From Rebecca billardiae RCC1528 (Eukaryota > Haptophyta): a stretch of 64,000 bases of DNA. Below are positions 61,012-64,000 of the stretch, one piece after another. The DNA lies in assembly GCA_965240325.2 (NCBI GenBank), contig OZ251230.1, positions 1,674,001-1,738,000 of the forward strand. The letters are read 5' to 3'. How positions within the stretch are numbered: the stretch's first letter is position 1; every line of letters begins with the position of its first letter. Under the pieces are notes generated by a model that saw only the letters and a program-made list of their open reading frames with translations, was not told the DNA's origin and ran no database searches. The position numbers were made by a program, and so were the translations under genes.

Positions 61012-63143
61012 GCGTGAGCCGCATCGTGCCGCGCGGCCGCGGCGGCCGCGGCGGCAGCGGCCGCGGCCGCGGCCCCGCCCGATGCGCCCGCGGCGGCTTG
61101 CTCGGACTTGGCCTCGACGGCGAGGAACCAGTGCAAGCTGACCGCGAGCTCGAGGTTCGCGCACGCGCGCGAGATGAGGAGCGCGCCCAGAGACCACGGC
61201 GCGGCGGCCGAGGCCGCGCCGCCGCCGCCGCCGCCGCCGCAGCCGCCGCCGCAGCCGCCGCCGCCGCCGCCGCAGCCGCCGCCGCCGCCGCCGCCGCCGC
61301 CACTCATGCTGGCCAGGACAGACCCGCCTGCGCTCGCGCCGCCGTCGAGCGGTGCGGGCGCGGCGGCCGCGCCGAGCGCATCGGCCGCCGACGCCGCCAG
61401 CGCGCCGACGCCGTGCGCGTGCCCGCCCTCCGCCGTCTCGTACCGCAGCGCCTGCACAAGCGGCAGCAAGAATGCCAGCAGCTCGTCGTCGCGCGCGCGC
61501 GCGAGCCGGCTGACTGCAAACCGTCTGACCGACGGGTCGGCCGCGGCGAAGGAGCGGCCGAGGAGCTCGAGCGCGACCTCCGTCGAGGGCGGCGCCCAGC
61601 GCGGCAGCAGCGTGCGCGCGTGCGCCACCTCGCGCGCGTCGTTCCAGTCCACCGCGCGCAGGAAGCGCGGCAGCGCGCGCGCGTCGCTCAGCATCGCGTG
61701 GCGATGGCGCCACAGCAGTTGCTTCTCGTGCGCGGACAGGTGGTGAGTCGGCGGGGACGAGACGATGCGCTCGATCGCGGCGCGGTCGGCGGCGTCGGGG
61801 GGCACGCGCGCGTCCGCCTCGTCGTCGGCCGGCACCGCGCGCACGAGCTTGTGGCACTTCACCTGCGCCGGGTCGTCGCCGTCCGCGCCGCTGTCGCGCA
61901 CGCGACCCCACCACTGGCCGAGCTCGGCGCCGCCCTCTGCGTCGGCGGCCCCGCCCGCCGTGCCGCCCGCGGGCGCGCGGTCGTCGGCGAGGGCGGCGGC
62001 CGTCGCGACGATCGCCGCGGCGGCCGCGGCGCGAGCCTCGGCCGCGAGCAGCCCGCTCTCGCCCAACGGCGCGTCGGCGTACGCCAGCGTGTGCTCCAGC
62101 CTCGGCAGCTCGACGCTCAGATTCAATCTCGCGCGGCGTGTCGCGATCCGGGCGGCTGTCTGCTCGAGCTGCCTGTAGACCAGCCGGTCCAGCCAGGGCA
62201 GCGGCGTGCCGAGGCCGGCGTGCGAGAGCGCGCCGGCGTCGAGGCCGTCGGCCGTGCCCGCGCCGTCGCCGATCAGGGCGGAGGCAGTGGCGAGGCTGGC
62301 GTTCGTGTCGGCACCACTCACACCGCCTGCGGCCGCAGTCGCGGCCGCGCCGCCGCCACCGCCGCCGCCGCCGCCGCCGCCAGGCGTCATGAGCGGCGCG
62401 CCCCCGCACGACGCGCACGAGGAGACGATCGACGCACAGCGTGCGGCCGCCAGCTCGCGGTGTCGAAGGGCGCGCTCCACGCGCGCTGCCTCGACCTCGA
62501 GCTGATCAATCTCGTCGAGCTCGGCCTGGTCGAGACGGTCGGCAGCCGCGCCGCCGCTGCCGGCGCCGCCGCTGCCGACGTTTGCGTCGTCTCGCCGCCC
62601 GGCGTGGAACCTCCCGTCGAGCTCGTCGTTGGGGAGCAGGAGGTCCTTCTGCCCGACGCGCAGGTGGCCTGCGTCGTTGAAGAGGCGCAGGACGGCCTCG
62701 CCCGCGCGCACCGCGACGCCCGGCCCGTGCGCGCCGTACAGCGTCAGCCGTACCTCCGCATCTGCGCCCAGATCGCGGTAGCTCGCCGGAAACGTGATCC
62801 ACTCGTTCCAGCGGAGCGTGTCGCCGGTCGTCGAGGCGGTGCGCTGTACAGCGCAGAGCGCACGCCCGCGCGAGAAGAGCTGGCAGCACACGTGCATGTC
62901 GGCGCTCGCCGCGCCCACGCGCCGAGCGAATCGCTCGGCAAACGGCGCGCTGTCGACCTGGCTGTCGCCGGTCGGCGGGAACGTGCCGTGCAGGTCGAGG
63001 ATGCGCAGCTTGACGGGGAGCGAGACATCGCACGAGAGGAAGCAGAGCGGCGCGTGCGGGAAGAACGGCTGGGGCAGGTCGTGCCCCAGGCTCTCCACCA
63101 CTCGCCGCGCGCTCTCTGGCGGCAGCACAGTGGGCGCCGCCAT
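59430..63143 (-). CDS. VPS34: class III phosphatidylinositol 3-kinase
   Basis: Exons 59778-63143 and 59430-59675 with a 102 nt intron (GTGCGC...CGTAG); predicted 1,203 aa against about 880-900 usual. N-terminal C2 domain ([30 protein letters not shown]); helical PIK accessory domain ([40 protein letters not shown]); kinase with [19 protein letters not shown], catalytic [11 protein letters not shown] (near residue 1060) and activation [20 protein letters not shown]. The C-terminal exon ends with [19 protein letters not shown] and HRWAQYWRS, the hallmark VPS34 tail. The enzyme makes PI3P on endosomes and autophagosomes. The extra length is Gly, Ala and Cys/Gly homopolymer inserted in the linkers, including a 9 bp GAG-encoding minisatellite beside the kinase domain. 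Start at 63143 is 115 bp from the divergent SGNH gene. Confidence 0.95.
60350..60450. repeat. 9 bp GC minisatellite in VPS34
   Basis: About eleven tandem copies of CGCGCCGCC-type units, encoding a Gly-Ala-Gly run on the minus strand between the accessory and kinase domains. Confidence 0.9.
60961..61310. repeat. GCC/CCG trinucleotide tracts in VPS34
   Basis: Runs of GCC (about 60966-61010) and CCG (about 61215-61305) encoding Ala and Gly (with Cys interruptions) in a VPS34 linker. Likely polymorphic in length. Confidence 0.85.
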
Positions 63144-63258
63144 CGTCGACCGGCGCCTTCCGCCCCCTGCAGCGACCTTGCAGGGCGGTCAAGACGACTC
63201 ACACATCACGAACCGCCACGGCGCCACCCGCCATCGTTCGTCGCGATCACGATTCACA
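63144..63258. promoter_or_regulatory. compact bidirectional promoter
   Basis: Only 115 bp separate the start codons of VPS34 (-) and the SGNH hydrolase (+), so the two genes must share promoter DNA. Confidence 0.5.
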
Positions 63259-64000
63259 ATGCCGCCACGCGCCTTGCGCTGGCGAGCGCTATTCCTGATC
63301 ACGGCGGTCACTGGCGCTCCGCACGACCTGCCATTCACGCGCACCCAGGGCGGGAGCTTCCCCGTCCCGCGCACTCTCGACGCCAGGCTCTCGCCGCGGG
63401 TGTTCACGAAGTGGCGTTTTGCGCACGCCGTGCTCGTCCGCGACGCAAAGCGCGCGCACAACGCGTCGCTCATCCTCCTGGGCGACTCTATCACGGAGGC
63501 GCTGCGTGGCACACTCCTCGGCGTCCCGAGCAGCTTTCGCGCCCTTGCCGCCAGCGCGCTCCGCTCCGAGCTTGGTGACGAGTGGCCGCGCCCGCTCGTG
63601 CTCGCGATCGCCGGCGACGAGACGCAGCACCTGCTCTGGAGAATACAGAACGGCGAGCTGCCGCCGCACCTGCGCACGTCGGGGGCGCCCATCTCCGTGC
63701 TGATTGGCACGAACAACCTCCTCCGTGGCCGTGGGGCGGCGCACGCCGTCGGCGGCATCCTCACCGTCGTCAACTGGCTGCTGGCCAACACGCGCTCGCC
63801 TGTGCTCGTGAGCGAGATCCTCCCCTTCGGCGACACGGAGCGCGCGAGAGCGGCGTGCCCGCCCATCTGCCTCCCCGGTGGGCAGGCGCACCCGTACGCG
63901 CCGAGCGTCAGCACGAGCAACGAGATGCTGCGGCGCGAGGTCGCGCAGTTGCAGCAGCGCTCGGCCACCCACCGTGCGCGCGTCACGCTCGTGTCGTGTG
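63259..64000 (+). CDS. SGNH/GDSL hydrolase (3' end outside the window)
   Basis: At least 247 aa, open to the window edge. An N-terminal hydrophobic stretch (ALFLITAVTG) suggests a signal peptide. Block I is LILLGDSITEAL with catalytic Ser77; block II is AGDETQHLLWRIQNGELPP with the Gly and the later Arg/Asn; block III is VLIGTNNLLRG with the oxyanion Asn. This pattern (GDETQ...WR.QNGEL, GTNN) matches the PAF-acetylhydrolase-like branch of SGNH esterases. The block V Asp-x-x-His pair is not reached before the sequence ends. Likely a secreted or lumenal esterase acting on acyl or acetyl esters. Divergent from VPS34. Confidence 0.9.
   Translation, partial: MPPRALRWRALFLITAVTGAPHDLPFTRTQGGSFPVPRTLDARLSPRVFTKWRFAHAVLVRDAKRAHNASLILLGDSITEALRGTLLGVPSSFRALAASALRSELGDEWPRPLVLAIAGDETQHLLWRIQNGELPPHLRTSGAPISVLIGTNNLLRGRGAAHAVGGILTVVNWLLANTRSPVLVSEILPFGDTERARAACPPICLPGGQAHPYAPSVSTSNEMLRREVAQLQQRSATHRARVTLVSC

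Noticed and set aside
59400-63578. 1,392-codon + strand open frame opposite VPS34
   Set aside because: Antisense shadow of VPS34; no protein-like motif.

Overview
The window is nuclear DNA of a GC-rich eukaryote, most probably a unicellular alga with beta-1,3-glucan (laminarin-type) storage or wall chemistry, such as a haptophyte or a GC-rich stramenopile. The grounds are spliced genes with short GC-rich introns (usually GTGCGC...CGCAG), a class III PI 3-kinase, a PPM phosphatase, a callose/FKS-type glucan synthase joined to a KRE6/SKN1-type GH16 domain, a Ty1/copia retrotransposon, and many low-complexity Ala/Gly/Gln tracts. The species call is inference; no rRNA or organelle marker is present.

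Layout. 1-4.5 kb: end of a possible gene, a small type I membrane protein with a PAN-like Cys region (-), and a Gln-rich coiled-coil protein (+). 4.5-9.1 kb: gene-poor DNA with a tandem duplication, one copy of which carries a tRNA-like SINE, then a 2.26 kb Tc1/mariner-pogo DNA transposon with TA target duplication and a broken transposase. 9.5-12.8 kb: membrane hybrid histidine kinase with a receiver domain split over three exons. 13.9-17.3 kb: two nearly identical FkbM-type methyltransferase genes. 17.8-32.7 kb: a nest of repeats. It holds three copies of an unclassified element family, two of them nearly identical and inverted about 9 kb apart, with an intact 6.7 kb Ty1/copia element (AAGAG target duplication) between them.

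32.9-45.5 kb: one very large (-) gene of four exons, predicted 4,012 aa, encoding signal peptide, GH16 (KRE6/SKN1), EGF-like region, membrane helix and a complete GT48 glucan synthase. 46.9-48.3 kb: PPM/PP2C phosphatase (-). 48.3-51.1 kb: mostly no recognisable gene. 51.1-53.8 kb: a secreted protein of unknown family (-) and a soluble cytochrome b5 (+), divergent, with a 784 bp TA-flanked MITE between them. 54.7-58.9 kb: a divergent pair, a long coiled-coil protein (-) and an 8-helix-type membrane protein (+). 59.4-64 kb: VPS34 class III PI 3-kinase (-) and an SGNH/GDSL hydrolase (+, cut by the window end), starts 115 bp apart.

The genes do not form an operon-like unit; they are independent nuclear loci, several as head-to-head pairs. 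The strongest candidate for something new is the glucan synthase fusion. It places a chain-synthesising GT48 module and a KRE6-type beta-glucan transglycosidase-like module on opposite membrane faces of one polypeptide, in an arrangement consistent with coupled beta-1,3 synthesis and beta-1,6 branching.
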